A stretch of DNA of 64,000 nt from Staphylococcus warneri (GCF_900636385.1 NZ_LR134269.1:310001-374000); one strand, 5' to 3'; positions 54,555 through 63,453 are shown, counted from the first letter of the stretch. Notes: a model not told the origin generated them from the sequence alone. Numbers and translations: made by a program.

Positions 54555-56033
54555 TTGAAAGAAGTTGTATTAGGTATCGATTTAGGAACAAGTTCAATCA
54601 AAGTAATAGCTGTTAATCAACAAGGGGACGTCATTGAGTCTGAGAATGCGCCATTATCATTAATCCAAGAGCAAAGTGGATATAGTGAGCAAGATCCTGA
54701 AGCTTGGTTCCAAGCAACTAAAAAAGCGATTTTAGCATTAATGTCATCATCTAAAATGGAAGGTTATGTTGTCAAAGGAATGTCATTTTCAGGTCAAATG
54801 CATGGTTTAGTCATTGTTGATAAAGAGGGACACGTCTTGCGTAATGCAATTCTGTGGAATGACACTAGAAACTCTGAACAATGTCGACAAATCATCGATA
54901 AATTCGGTCATAGAGTTAATGAAAATCCAGTTTTAGAAGGATTTACTTTACCTAAAATGCTTTGGGTACAACAACAAGAGCCTGAAATTTGGAAAAATGT
55001 AGATTACTTTATGTTACCGAAAGATTATTTACGTTTTCGTCTCACAGGTAACATACACATGGAATATAGTGATGCTGCAAGTACATTATTATTGAGTCCA
55101 AAGACGAATCAATGGACTAAAGATTTAGGAGATACTTTTGAAATTGGTGATATATATCCTCCACTTGTTGATTCACATGCATTTACAGGTAACGTTTTAC
55201 CTACAATTGCTGAGGAGCTTGGTTTAAATGAAGATGTAGCTACATTTGCAGGTGGTGGTGATAATGCATGTGGAGCCATAGGTGCTGGTGTGATACATGA
55301 TAAAGAGACCTTATGTAGTATTGGGACATCCGGTGTGATTTTAAATGTCGAACATCAAAGCGTAACAGAATATGATAATAATCTACATTTCTTTAATCAT
55401 GCGATACCGCAAACTTACTATGCAATGGGTGTAACTTTAGCTGCTGGATATAGCTTTAATTGGTTAAAACATACCTTTTTTGAAGAAGAAAGTTTTGATC
55501 AACTAATACAGTTGGCAAGTCAATCTACGATAGGCGCGAACGGCTTACTATTTGCACCATACTTAGCAGGTGAACGTACACCTCATGGTGATGCAACGAT
55601 TCGCGGTAGTTTCATAGGCATAAGTGGTCAACATACTAAGGCAGATTTCGTTAGAGCAGTGATTGAAGGTATCACGTATTCATTATATGACTCTATACAA
55701 CTTATTCGACAAGCAGGCAATGAAATTAATACCGTCATCTCTATTGGAGGCGGCGCGAAAAGTGATTTTTGGTTACAATTACAAGCAGATGTGTTTAATA
55801 CATCAGTTAAGAAGCTAAAACATGAAGAAGGGCCTAGCATGGGGGCAGCCATCATAGCGGCATATGGTCTAGGTTGGTATCAAACATTTGAAGAGTGCGT
55901 TAATGATTTCATTCAGGTAGAGAATGTATTTAAACCTAATACGGATAAGCATCAACAATACGAGTATTACCATAATATTTATAAAGATATGTACAAGCAT
56001 ACTAAAGATATGACGGCTAAACTTATCAAATAA
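54555..56033 (+). CDS. xylB: Xylulokinase
   Basis: 492 aa FGGY kinase. EVVLGIDLGTSSIKVIAV phosphate-1 loop, GMSFSGQMHGLV (substrate loop), GGGDNACGAIGAG, and GGGAKSDFWLQLQADV (second phosphate loop), with catalytic Asp in the GDNA loop. It phosphorylates D-xylulose to xylulose-5-P for the pentose phosphate pathway. Start TTG 54555 follows AAGGAAG. No xylA, xylR or pentose transporter is next to it, so its substrate in this organism may come from another route. Confidence 0.85.
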   Translation: MKEVVLGIDLGTSSIKVIAVNQQGDVIESENAPLSLIQEQSGYSEQDPEAWFQATKKAILALMSSSKMEGYVVKGMSFSGQMHGLVIVDKEGHVLRNAILWNDTRNSEQCRQIIDKFGHRVNENPVLEGFTLPKMLWVQQQEPEIWKNVDYFMLPKDYLRFRLTGNIHMEYSDAASTLLLSPKTNQWTKDLGDTFEIGDIYPPLVDSHAFTGNVLPTIAEELGLNEDVATFAGGGDNACGAIGAGVIHDKETLCSIGTSGVILNVEHQSVTEYDNNLHFFNHAIPQTYYAMGVTLAAGYSFNWLKHTFFEEESFDQLIQLASQSTIGANGLLFAPYLAGERTPHGDATIRGSFIGISGQHTKADFVRAVIEGITYSLYDSIQLIRQAGNEINTVISIGGGAKSDFWLQLQADVFNTSVKKLKHEEGPSMGAAIIAAYGLGWYQTFEECVNDFIQVENVFKPNTDKHQQYEYYHNIYKDMYKHTKDMTAKLIK

Positions 56034-56039
56034 TACGAG

Positions 56040-56082
56040 GTAGATTGGAACAAATAGACGGCTTCCAATCTACTATTTTTTT
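56040..56082 (+). terminator. Terminator after xylB
   Basis: GTAGATTGGAA pairs with TTCCAATCTAC (one gap loop), followed by TATTTTTTT. Confidence 0.9.
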
Positions 56083-56132
56083 ATACTAAAGAAGCGTGTT
56101 GTGTAATTATTAGAAAAATCTGAAATTTTATA

Positions 56133-56650
56133 TTGACAAAATTAATTTAAAATCGTTTAATATACATATAAAAATACTTCGTTTTATTTTAAAACTACAT
56201 TATTCCTCGAAAATCGTATCAATCAACTTAAATAGACTCCTTTTTATCACTTACAACTTCAGTATTAGAATTGCTTTACACCACTCATTTTTAATACAGT
56301 AACAATTTTCTATCCACATTTAAAAACTTATCCTTTCTACTCAAGCTATCTAATAGACATTCACATCTTTAAATTTAAATTTGAAATTTTTAAATACTAT
56401 TCCAACAACCACTATCCTTAATCTTCTACAAAAGGATCCTTAATTTGCCAGAGAGGAGCATCCGAATATGACGTATGATATAAAAAGGGGAAGAGGGCCA
56501 CCAGTTAATGACAATCTTGACATAGTTAAGGGATTACAGTAATTGAATAAACTCAAAAACATCAAGTGTAATTGATGTAAAACCTCACTCAAATTTATAA
56601 CATTCATATTTATGGGTTTCTTACACAAATTTATGGTAAGAAACCCTAAA
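56133..56650 (+). ncRNA. Candidate unannotated transcript with C-rich, G-poor leader
   Basis: Part of a 920-bp gap. TTGACA (56133-56138) and a TAATAT-type -10 (about 56158-56163, spacer 17-19 depending on alignment) would start RNA near 56170. The next 270 nt (56171-56440) contain by hand count about 13 G and 57 C, unlike any neighbouring DNA. Then come a strong ribosome site, a 24-codon ORF (56468), hairpin CATCAA/TTGATG (near 56565) and a perfect 11-bp stem GGGTTTCTTAC / GTAAGAAACCC (56614-56645) that lacks a T-run. The strand and function are inferred. The rest of the gap up to 56840 has no evident feature. Confidence 0.4.
56468..56542 (+). CDS. Possible 24-aa peptide ORF
   Basis: ATG 56468 lies 9 nt after GAGGAG (56453-56458, within AGAGAGGAGC) and encodes 24 residues beginning MTYDIKRGRGPPVNDN, then TAA. 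It is basic at the start and has no hydrophobic helix, so it is not a typical type I toxin. The strong ribosome site is the only support. It could also be decay of an older gene. Confidence 0.35.
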   Translation: MTYDIKRGRGPPVNDNLDIVKGLQ

Positions 56651-56840
56651 AAATTGTGAGCGATTTGTTACAAAATAAGTGTATAAGCGTTAGAATAGAA
56701 AGGTCGTCGAAATAATTGAGAGAATATAGTTGAAAAGAGTAAGTTTACATCGCCGGGATTTTTCATGTAGAATGCAACATACAAGGGAAATTACTGATAA
56801 AGTGTATATTTGCATTTTAAATATGAATTATACAATTAAT

Positions 56841-56858
56841 TCGTGAAACATTTCACAA
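56841..56858 (+). promoter_or_regulatory. Rex box upstream of the pfoR-sda operon
   Basis: TCGTGAAACATTTCACAA matches TTGTGAANNNNTTCACAA at all but the second base. It lies 97 bp before pfoR. Confidence 0.75.
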
Positions 56859-56887
56859 TTTAGTCTTATTTAAATCTTTTTAATTAT

Positions 56888-56901
56888 TGAAATCGCTTTC
56901 T
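56888..56901 (+). promoter_or_regulatory. cre site upstream of the pfoR-sda operon
   Basis: TGAAATCGCTTTCT matches cre at 13 of 14 positions. With the Rex box 30 bp upstream it suggests joint NADH and glucose control. Confidence 0.6.
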
Positions 56902-56954
56902 TAAGGGTGTACGATAACTATGGCCTAAAAATAAAAAAGTGAGGTTTTGGGGAA

Positions 56955-57998
56955 ATGAATATTATCTTAGGAGTGGGTACACTTGTACTAGTACTTATCA
57001 TCATGACGCTATTCTTAAAATTTGCACCTTACGGTAAACAAGGATTGCAAGCTTTATCGGGGGCTGCATGTGCAACGTTTTTACCTCAAGCGTTTTTAAG
57101 TTATGCAATTGGTGGCGTATTCCACATCAAATTTTTACAAGAAATCGGTGATTTAGCAGGAAGTTTAAGTGGTATAGCAGTAGGGATACTTACTTGTTTA
57201 AACTTAGGCGTATCTCCAGTGTTCGCAGTTATCGTTGGTTTAGTGTTACATGATTTTAAACTATTACCAGCATTTATTGCAGCGTATATTGTAGCTTTTG
57301 GAATTAAATTAATAGAGAAAAAAGTTCCAGAAGGACTAGATTTAATTGTTGTTATTTTATTGGCTCCAGCAATTACATTTGGTTTAGCAAGCGTGATCAC
57401 ACCAGGAGTTATGGCAACACTTAAACAAATTGGTAGTGCGGTTACTTCAGTTGGCGACAATAACCCTTATGCACTAGCAATCATTTTAGGACTAGTTATA
57501 CCGGTTACAGGTATGACACCATTAAGTTCAATGGTATTAACAAGCTTATTAGGTTTAACAGGAGTACCAATGGCAATCGGTGCAATGACATGTATGGGAA
57601 GTTCATTCGTCAATTATGTCTTATTTAGTCGATTACACATTGGTGGTAAATCTAAAGCATTTGCAGTAGGTATCGAACCATTAACACAAATTGATTTAAT
57701 TGCTCAATATCCAGTACAACTATATGGAACGAATGCATTAATTGGAATGGTAAATGCTTGTATCGTAACATTTATGGGCGTAGTGATCGGCGTAAAAGGT
57801 ATGGCCACACCAATTGCCGGCGCGATTGTCTTATTTGGATTTAATGAACCAATGAAAGCAATTATTACAATTGTCATTGTTGCAATCGTAAGTATCATAT
57901 TGGCATTAATCATGAGTACAATTATCAAGAAATTTAACTTAATGAATTTAAGTTTAAATGTACCGAGCAGAAAGAACCAAGTTAAGGAGAGTGTTTAA
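56955..57998 (+). CDS. pfoR: PfoR-family (PTS_EIIC_2) membrane transporter
   Basis: 347 aa, about nine TM helices. N-terminal FLKFAPYGKQGLQALSGAACATFLPQAFLSY, GMTPLSSMVLTSLLGLTGVPMAIGAMTCMGSSFVNYVLFSRL, and FGFNEPMKAIITI identify it with PfoR-like proteins; the original name (perfringolysin O regulator) does not fit a membrane transporter. Cotranscribed with the two L-serine dehydratase subunits, so it probably imports serine or a related compound. ATG follows GAGGTTTTGGGG. Its stop overlaps the start of sdaAB. Confidence 0.85.
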   Translation: MNIILGVGTLVLVLIIMTLFLKFAPYGKQGLQALSGAACATFLPQAFLSYAIGGVFHIKFLQEIGDLAGSLSGIAVGILTCLNLGVSPVFAVIVGLVLHDFKLLPAFIAAYIVAFGIKLIEKKVPEGLDLIVVILLAPAITFGLASVITPGVMATLKQIGSAVTSVGDNNPYALAIILGLVIPVTGMTPLSSMVLTSLLGLTGVPMAIGAMTCMGSSFVNYVLFSRLHIGGKSKAFAVGIEPLTQIDLIAQYPVQLYGTNALIGMVNACIVTFMGVVIGVKGMATPIAGAIVLFGFNEPMKAIITIVIVAIVSIILALIMSTIIKKFNLMNLSLNVPSRKNQVKESV

Positions 57999-58681
57999 TG
58001 ATGGCTAAAAGCTATGATTATCAAAGTGCATTCGATATTATTGGTCCAGTTATGATGGGACCGTCAAGTTCTCATACAGCCGGAGCAGTAAAAATCGGTA
58101 ACTCAGCAAGAGCTGTTTTAGGTGATGTGCCTAAAAGCTTAGAAATTCGTTATTATGAATCTTTTGCTAAAACACATCAAGGACACGGAACAGACGTAGC
58201 TGTAGTTGGCGGTGCAATGGGCTACAGTACATTTGATAACAGAATTAAATCAGCATTAGACATCGCTAAAGACGAAGGCATCGCTGTTGAAATTATTGAA
58301 GATGAAGGTGAAAGTATTGGACAACATCCAAACTGTGCCTACATTAAAGCTGATGATGCAAATGGACGTCATATCGAAGTCATTGGTATTTCAATTGGTG
58401 GCGGAACAATCAAGCTTAAAGGTATCCATGTGAATGGACTAGAAGTAGAAATGAACCACGGGTTACCTATTTTAGAAGTTGATGGTCCTGCTGATAAAGC
58501 ACAAATTAATCATTTGATTAATGACTTAAACGATATGGAAATTGAATACAAAGATGAATTAACACAAGTTAATGATGATAAAAGTTTAGTGGTTCTGCCA
58601 TTGAATAAATCAATCAAAGAATCAACATTAGACACAATTAGAGAAAAATACAGTGATTTTAACGTTTCCTATATTAATTAA
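57998..58681 (+). CDS. sdaAB: L-serine dehydratase beta subunit
   Basis: 227 aa. Residues SAFDIIGPVMMGPSSSHTAGAVKIGN are the hallmark N-terminal block, and KTHQGHGTDVAVVGG follows. A C-terminal ACT-like domain (about 145-225) probably binds serine for allosteric control. With SdaAA it deaminates L-serine to pyruvate and ammonia using a 4Fe-4S cluster. Two ATGs in tandem after AAGGAGAG; the first overlaps the pfoR stop. Confidence 0.94.
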   Translation: MMAKSYDYQSAFDIIGPVMMGPSSSHTAGAVKIGNSARAVLGDVPKSLEIRYYESFAKTHQGHGTDVAVVGGAMGYSTFDNRIKSALDIAKDEGIAVEIIEDEGESIGQHPNCAYIKADDANGRHIEVIGISIGGGTIKLKGIHVNGLEVEMNHGLPILEVDGPADKAQINHLINDLNDMEIEYKDELTQVNDDKSLVVLPLNKSIKESTLDTIREKYSDFNVSYIN

Positions 58682-58693
58682 GGGGGATTCAAG

Positions 58694-59593
58694 ATGTTTG
58701 ATTCAATTAGAGAAACAATAGATTATGCAGTAGAAAAAGATATGGCATTTGCAGATATCATGATCCAAGAAGAAATGGAACTTAAAGGTCTTACTCGTGA
58801 TGAAGTGCGTGCCAACATGAAACAAAACTTAGATGTTATGAGAGATGCTGTTGTTAAAGGTACTACGGGCGAAGGTGTAGAAAGTGTAACTGGCTACACA
58901 GGACATGACGCAGCAAAACTTCGTGACTATAATGAAAATAATCATGCACTATCGGGACATGAAATGATTGAAGCGGTTAAAGGTGCAGTTGCTACAAATG
59001 AAGTTAACGCAGCAATGGGTATTATTTGTGCGACACCTACAGCTGGTTCCTCGGGTACTATCCCAGGTGTATTATTTAAATTAGAAAAAACACATGATAT
59101 TACAGAAGATCAAATGATTGATTTCTTATTCACAGCTGCATTATTCGGAAGAGTCGTAGCTAATAATGCAAGTGTGGCAGGAGCAACAGGTGGTTGCCAA
59201 GCAGAAGTTGGTTCAGCATCTGCAATGGCCGCAGCTGCAGCAGTATCAATTTTCGGTGGTTCACCGGAAGCTTCAGGCCATGCTATGGCTTTAGCAATTA
59301 GTAATTTACTTGGTCTAGTATGTGACCCAGTTGCAGGTTTAGTTGAAATCCCATGTGTGATGCGTAATGCCATTGGTTCAGGCAATGCATTGATTTCAGC
59401 AGACCTTGCATTAGCAGGAGTAGAAAGTAGAATTCCAGTTGATGAAGTTATCAGTGCTATGGATAAAATTGGTAGAAACTTACCAGCATCATTACGTGAA
59501 ACTGGTTTAGGTGGTCTAGCAGGTACGCCAACTGGTGAAGAAATTAAACGTAAAATCTTTGGCGAAGCTGAAGATATGGTGAAAAACAAATAA
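58694..59593 (+). CDS. sdaAA: L-serine dehydratase alpha subunit
   Basis: 299 aa. It carries the oxygen-sensitive 4Fe-4S cluster: conserved Cys in IICATPTAGSSGTIPG, TGGCQAEVGSASAMAA, LVCDPVAGLVEIPCVMRN. ATG follows AAGGGGGA, 12 nt after sdaAB. Pyruvate produced here joins the same pool that ldhD and cidC draw on. Ends the operon with a terminator. Confidence 0.95.
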   Translation: MFDSIRETIDYAVEKDMAFADIMIQEEMELKGLTRDEVRANMKQNLDVMRDAVVKGTTGEGVESVTGYTGHDAAKLRDYNENNHALSGHEMIEAVKGAVATNEVNAAMGIICATPTAGSSGTIPGVLFKLEKTHDITEDQMIDFLFTAALFGRVVANNASVAGATGGCQAEVGSASAMAAAAAVSIFGGSPEASGHAMALAISNLLGLVCDPVAGLVEIPCVMRNAIGSGNALISADLALAGVESRIPVDEVISAMDKIGRNLPASLRETGLGGLAGTPTGEEIKRKIFGEAEDMVKNK

Positions 59594-59607
59594 TATTTTG
59601 TATCATT

Positions 59608-59646
59608 AAGCACTTAAGAGTACATAAGCTCTTGAGTGCTTTTTTC
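59608..59646 (+). terminator. Terminator after sdaAA
   Basis: AAGCACTTAAGAG pairs with CTCTTGAGTGCTT (one wobble), followed by TTTTTC. Confidence 0.9.
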
Positions 59647-59759
59647 ATATAATAGAGTTAATGAGCAGGAAAGTAATAAATTTATTTTTCTAAAAATTAA
59701 AAAAATTCATTGCAAAAGTTCAGCCCTATCACTAAAATAATTTAAAAGGGGCTGATGCA

Positions 59760-59936
59760 ATGCTACGATTAACATTAATTTTTATAGCATTCATCATTAA
59801 CACAACGATAACGTATTTGTGGACGACAGAGGGAACTTGGGTGAATTTATTATTCAAATCATTATCGCTAAGTATGATCATTGTGTTCATGTTTTACTAT
59901 ATTCGTTTTGTTATTGAAAACAGAGGTAATCAATGA
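59760..59936 (+). CDS. 58-aa membrane protein, two TM helices
   Basis: ATG 59760 follows AAAAGGGGCTGATG, a good ribosome site. The protein has two TM helices (about 2-20 RLTLIFIAFIINTTITYL and 36-53 LSLSMIIVFMFYYIRFVI) linked by WTTEGTWVNLLFK, then a short tail. No domain recognised. Too short for standard length cutoffs; its stop overlaps the terminator stem. Confidence 0.6.
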   Translation: MLRLTLIFIAFIINTTITYLWTTEGTWVNLLFKSLSLSMIIVFMFYYIRFVIENRGNQ

Positions 59937-59976
59937 GATTAAGTCATGGAAGTCAATTCCTACTTAATCTCTTTTT
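59935..59976. terminator. Bidirectional terminator
   Basis: GAGATTAAGT pairs with ACTTAATCTC, T-run after. It contains the stop of the 58-aa gene on the plus strand and of the GNAT gene on the minus strand. Confidence 0.8.
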
Positions 59977-60467
59977 ACGTTGTACAAATCAAGTTGGTAA
60001 AATGCAAGGTCGAGCCATTGGTCAAATTTATACCCAGCATGTTTAATTGTGCCAGAGTGAATGAAGCCAAATTTATCATGCAATTTAATACTACCTTTAT
60101 TAGAGGAATCAATACCTGCTACTAGTATGCGGTAATGATTGTCTTTAGCTTCATCAATCAGTTTTGATAACAATTGTGATGCAATACCATGATGTCTATA
60201 TTCTGGATGAATGTAAATAGAATGTTCGATGGTATATAAATAAGCAGGCCAATTTCTAAAAGGGCCATAAGTTGCAAAACCTTGTACGATACCCTCTTTT
60301 TCAAATACAAAAATAGGATCACCGTTTTGTTGTTTATGTTTAAACCATGCCTGTCTTTCCTCTATAGTAGTTGGATGATACGTGTATACTGCAGTCGTAT
60401 TGATAATAGCGTCATTATAAATATCTAGTATTGAAGTTAAATCCGATTGTTGTGCTTGTCTTATCAT
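59964..60467 (-). CDS. GNAT N-acetyltransferase (phosphinothricin acetyltransferase-like)
   Basis: 167 aa. GNAT fold: IRQAQQSDLTSILDIYNDAI first helix, TIEERQAWFKH (PAT-type), HSIYIHPEYRHHGIASQLLSKLI containing the acetyl-CoA loop (Q/RxxGxxA-like RHHGIAS), and IKHAGYKFDQWLDLAFYQ closing strand. Transfers acetyl from acetyl-CoA to an amine such as methionine sulfoximine or phosphinothricin; substrate unproven. ATG 60467 follows GAGGTGA. Confidence 0.85.
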   Translation of the reverse strand: MIRQAQQSDLTSILDIYNDAIINTTAVYTYHPTTIEERQAWFKHKQQNGDPIFVFEKEGIVQGFATYGPFRNWPAYLYTIEHSIYIHPEYRHHGIASQLLSKLIDEAKDNHYRILVAGIDSSNKGSIKLHDKFGFIHSGTIKHAGYKFDQWLDLAFYQLDLYNVKRD

Positions 60468-60692
60468 GTTCGTCACCTCAATAACTATTAGATACTAATT
60501 TAAAACTAAAAACAAGACATACGTAATGACATCCTTATAAGAATATTTAATGGATTTTACATCATTCAATGAATTGAATACTTTATTCAAAGATTATGTA
60601 ATATGAATATTTAATGATATACTGATATCAAAATATAGAAATAGCTAAATCTGAAATGATTTTCATTGTATTTAACTAAAGGAGTAACATAT

Positions 60693-61307
60693 ATGAAGAA
60701 ATGGACCAATCGATTACTAACTATAGTTGGTGTTGTATTAATATTAGTAGCAATTTACTTATTTGCTAAACCTCATATCGATAATTATCTACATGAAAAG
60801 GATAATAACGATAAAATCGAAAATTATGATAAAAAAGAAAGTAACGATAGTAGTCAATCTAAGGATAAAGCACCCGAAATCCCTAAAGATAAATCAAAGA
60901 TGGCAGGTTATATTAAAGTGCCAGATGCAGAAATTGAGGAACCTGTTTACCCAGGACCTGCTACACCTGAACAATTAAATCGTGGTGTAAGTTTTGCTGA
61001 AGGTAACGAATCATTAACAGATCAAAACATTTCTATTGCAGGACATACATTTACCGATCGCCCACATTATCAGTTTACAAATTTAAAAGCAGCTAAAAAA
61101 GGCAGCAAAGTGTATTTCAAAGTAGGAAATGAGACTCGAAAATATAAAATGACAAGTATCCGTGATGTTGATCCATCTGATGTTAAAGTCTTAGACGAAC
61201 ATAAAGGCGAGAAAAATCAATTAACATTAATTACTTGTGATAATTACAACAAAAATACAGGCGTTTGGGAAAAACGTAAAATATTTGTAGCTAAACAGAT
61301 TAATTAA
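60693..61307 (+). CDS. srtA: Sortase A
   Basis: 204 aa. It cleaves LPXTG sorting signals between Thr and Gly and attaches the protein to lipid II, anchoring wall proteins. N-terminal TM anchor (residues 5-24), a charged spacer rich in Lys/Asp/Asn/Ser (33-65), and catalytic core: His118 (AGHTF), Cys182 (LITCDNYN), Arg195 (WEKRKIF). Ca site loops are in the beta6/beta7 region. ATG 60693 follows AAGGAGT. Class A housekeeping sortase. Confidence 0.95.
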   Translation: MKKWTNRLLTIVGVVLILVAIYLFAKPHIDNYLHEKDNNDKIENYDKKESNDSSQSKDKAPEIPKDKSKMAGYIKVPDAEIEEPVYPGPATPEQLNRGVSFAEGNESLTDQNISIAGHTFTDRPHYQFTNLKAAKKGSKVYFKVGNETRKYKMTSIRDVDPSDVKVLDEHKGEKNQLTLITCDNYNKNTGVWEKRKIFVAKQIN

Positions 61308-61319
61308 TCCAATTAGTAT

Positions 61320-61355
61320 AGACTGGGACATCAACAAATGGTGTCTCAGTTTTTA
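61320..61355. terminator. Terminator after srtA
   Basis: AGACTGGGACA pairs with TGTCTCAGT (one wobble, loop of about 12), followed by TTTTTATATTTTTT. Confidence 0.8.
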
Positions 61356-61478
61356 TATTTTTTCTGTCTTGAAAGAAATTTCAAAGTCTGAATATAGTTT
61401 CAGGATGTACCGTGAATCTTCATCACTTTTGAATTGTTGTCTATAATGAACGTAAAGATTGGATGAGGGGGACTACAC

Positions 61479-62282
61479 GTGATTAAGGCAATTGCAGTTG
61501 ATATGGATGGGACATTTTTAGACTCAAATAAACAATATGATCATGAAAGATTCGAACGTGTATTTAAAGCGTTGAAGGAACAAGGCATTGAATTTATAGC
61601 AGCGAGTGGAAACCAATATGCTAAATTGAAGTCAATATTTGGTGAAAGGGATATGTTCTTTATCTCAGAAAATGGTGCTGTTATTTATAAAGGCAATGCA
61701 TTATATCAATATCGCAGTTTTAATCATCAAGATTACCAAGATGTGATTGATTATCTACATAAAGATAGACAGATTGATCAAATGGTAATATGTGGATTAG
61801 AAAGTGCTTATATTTTAGAAGATACACCGGAAGCATTTAAAGAAGATACACGATTCTACTATCATCAATTAAATGAAATTACGCAATTAGAAGATTTACC
61901 TGAAGATGAATTTGTAAAAATCGCGTTAAATATTAATAGGCAGACACATCCACATTTAGATGAAGAACTAAAAGTACGTTTTCCAAATACAATTAAGTTA
62001 GTATCGAGTGGGCATGATAGTATCGATATCATTATGCCCAATATGACGAAAGGACAAGCATTGGCCAGACTATTGGACGTTTGGGAAATGCAACCTTCAG
62101 AATTGATGGCATTTGGTGATGCGAATAATGACAAGGATATGTTAGAGTTAGCTCAATATAGTTATGTGATGAAAAATAGTCAGGATAAAACGTTGTTTGA
62201 TATAGCTTATGACGTCGCGCCAAGTAATGATGACCAAGGGGTATTAACTACAATTGAAAATGTAGTACTTAATCTTAAATAA
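61479..62282 (+). CDS. Cof-type HAD phosphatase
   Basis: 267 aa. HAD motif I DMDGTFLDS (residues 8-16; nucleophile and acid Asp), motif II SGN (AASGNQY), motif III Lys in PNMTKGQAL, motif IV FGDANNDKDML. Cof-type class IIB enzymes dephosphorylate sugar phosphates, FMN-like compounds or PLP; substrate unknown. Start GTG 61479 follows GAGGGGGA. Single gene, closed by a perfect stem terminator. Confidence 0.9.
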   Translation: MIKAIAVDMDGTFLDSNKQYDHERFERVFKALKEQGIEFIAASGNQYAKLKSIFGERDMFFISENGAVIYKGNALYQYRSFNHQDYQDVIDYLHKDRQIDQMVICGLESAYILEDTPEAFKEDTRFYYHQLNEITQLEDLPEDEFVKIALNINRQTHPHLDEELKVRFPNTIKLVSSGHDSIDIIMPNMTKGQALARLLDVWEMQPSELMAFGDANNDKDMLELAQYSYVMKNSQDKTLFDIAYDVAPSNDDQGVLTTIENVVLNLK

Positions 62283-62335
62283 TCAAAGACGCGTTGTGTT
62301 GATCATCGGTTTAGATCACTACAACGCGTCTTTGA
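62282..62335. terminator. Perfect bidirectional terminator
   Basis: ATCAAAGACGCGTTGT (62282-62297) pairs perfectly over 16 bp with ACAACGCGTCTTTGAT (62320-62335). Confidence 0.9.
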
Positions 62336-62344
62336 TATGTGATT

Positions 62345-63337
62345 TTAGTTTAAACGTGTCTCACAAGTACCTGTGTTAATTACAGATAGTGATGCATTTA
62401 AACCGCCCTCAACAAGGTTTTGTACAGCTTCATCAGAGAAAAATGCAATATGCGGTGTAACTAAAATATTTTCATTATCGATGAGTTCTAATAATGTGTC
62501 ATCTTCAATTTCTTTATTTGTCCAATCAAATGTGAAATAAGGTGCTTCAAATTCATAAGTATCAATAGCCGCACCATATAATGGACCGTGATTAACAGCA
62601 TCAATCAAATCTGGTGTGTTGATCACAGCACCACGAGCGGCGTTTACTAGTACTGCACCTTCTTTGACTTTAGAAAACATCGCTTTGTCGAACAAGTGAT
62701 AACTTTCTTTATTAGCAGGTACATGTAATGAAATGATATCAGCACCATTAATAGCTTCTTCAACAGATGATTGATATTCAATGAAATCTAATGATTCATT
62801 TGGATATGCATCATAACCCACAACTTTAGCTCCAAAGCCAGCATAAATTTTAGCTGTTGCAGCGCCGATTCTACCAGTCCCTATAATGGCTACAGTCATA
62901 TTTTTAACTGGACGTGACATAATAGGCGCAGCCCAAGTGAAATTATGATCTTGTACACGTTTTTCAATTGCAGGGAATTTACGTACTAATTGTAATGCGA
63001 TAGATACAGCATATTCCGCAATAGTTTCAGGTGAATAGCTAGGCACGTTTGAAATAATAATATTGTGCTTTTTAGCCAATTCTAAATCGTACATATCAAA
63101 GCCAGCAGTTCGTTGTGCAATTTGTTTAATGCCATATTCCTCTAGTTTAGGATAAACTTCCTCTTCAAGTTTACCGAATTGCATTGTAGTAACACCGTCA
63201 TAATCTTTAAGTTGATCAACGGTTTCTTTACTTAATAACTCAGGTGACGTAGTAACTTCAATATTATTCTTTTTACCCCAGTTTAACGCCATATCCTTTT
63301 CATATTCTCTTGTACCGAAAAACATAATTCTTGTCAT
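62345..63337 (-). CDS. ldhD: D-lactate dehydrogenase
   Basis: 330 aa (start at the second of two tandem ATGs; GAGGT lies 8 nt upstream). It reduces pyruvate to D-lactate with NADH. NAD loop [29 protein letters not shown]; catalytic Arg in [11 protein letters not shown], Glu in YEFEAPYF, His in [30 protein letters not shown] is the family N-terminus. The promoter carries a perfect Rex box, so it is induced when NADH is high. A more distant paralogue is at 20717. Confidence 0.93.
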   Translation of the reverse strand: MTRIMFFGTREYEKDMALNWGKKNNIEVTTSPELLSKETVDQLKDYDGVTTMQFGKLEEEVYPKLEEYGIKQIAQRTAGFDMYDLELAKKHNIIISNVPSYSPETIAEYAVSIALQLVRKFPAIEKRVQDHNFTWAAPIMSRPVKNMTVAIIGTGRIGAATAKIYAGFGAKVVGYDAYPNESLDFIEYQSSVEEAINGADIISLHVPANKESYHLFDKAMFSKVKEGAVLVNAARGAVINTPDLIDAVNHGPLYGAAIDTYEFEAPYFTFDWTNKEIEDDTLLELIDNENILVTPHIAFFSDEAVQNLVEGGLNASLSVINTGTCETRLN

Positions 63338-63424
63338 CATTGTTTACCTCATTTCTCAAATATAAGAAAACTAAAAATAACTAATAATATAAAATATATA
63401 AGTAAGACTGAAACTTACAATCAC

Positions 63425-63453
63425 ATTATATTGTGAAACTTTTCACAAATCAA
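63425..63453 (-). promoter_or_regulatory. ldhD promoter with perfect Rex box
   Basis: On the minus strand TTGATT (63453-63448), 17-nt spacer, TATAAT (63430-63425). The spacer is filled by TTGTGAAACTTTTCACAA (63431-63448), an exact Rex consensus, so Rex would block RNA polymerase directly. Confidence 0.9.

Noticed and set aside
56440..56628. 62-codon minus-strand frame in the gap after xylB
   Set aside because: No ribosome site, hydrophobic low-information product; the plus-strand 24-codon ORF has better start signals.
59110..59613. 167-codon minus-strand frame opposite sdaAA
   Set aside because: Antisense shadow of an Ala/Gly-rich gene.
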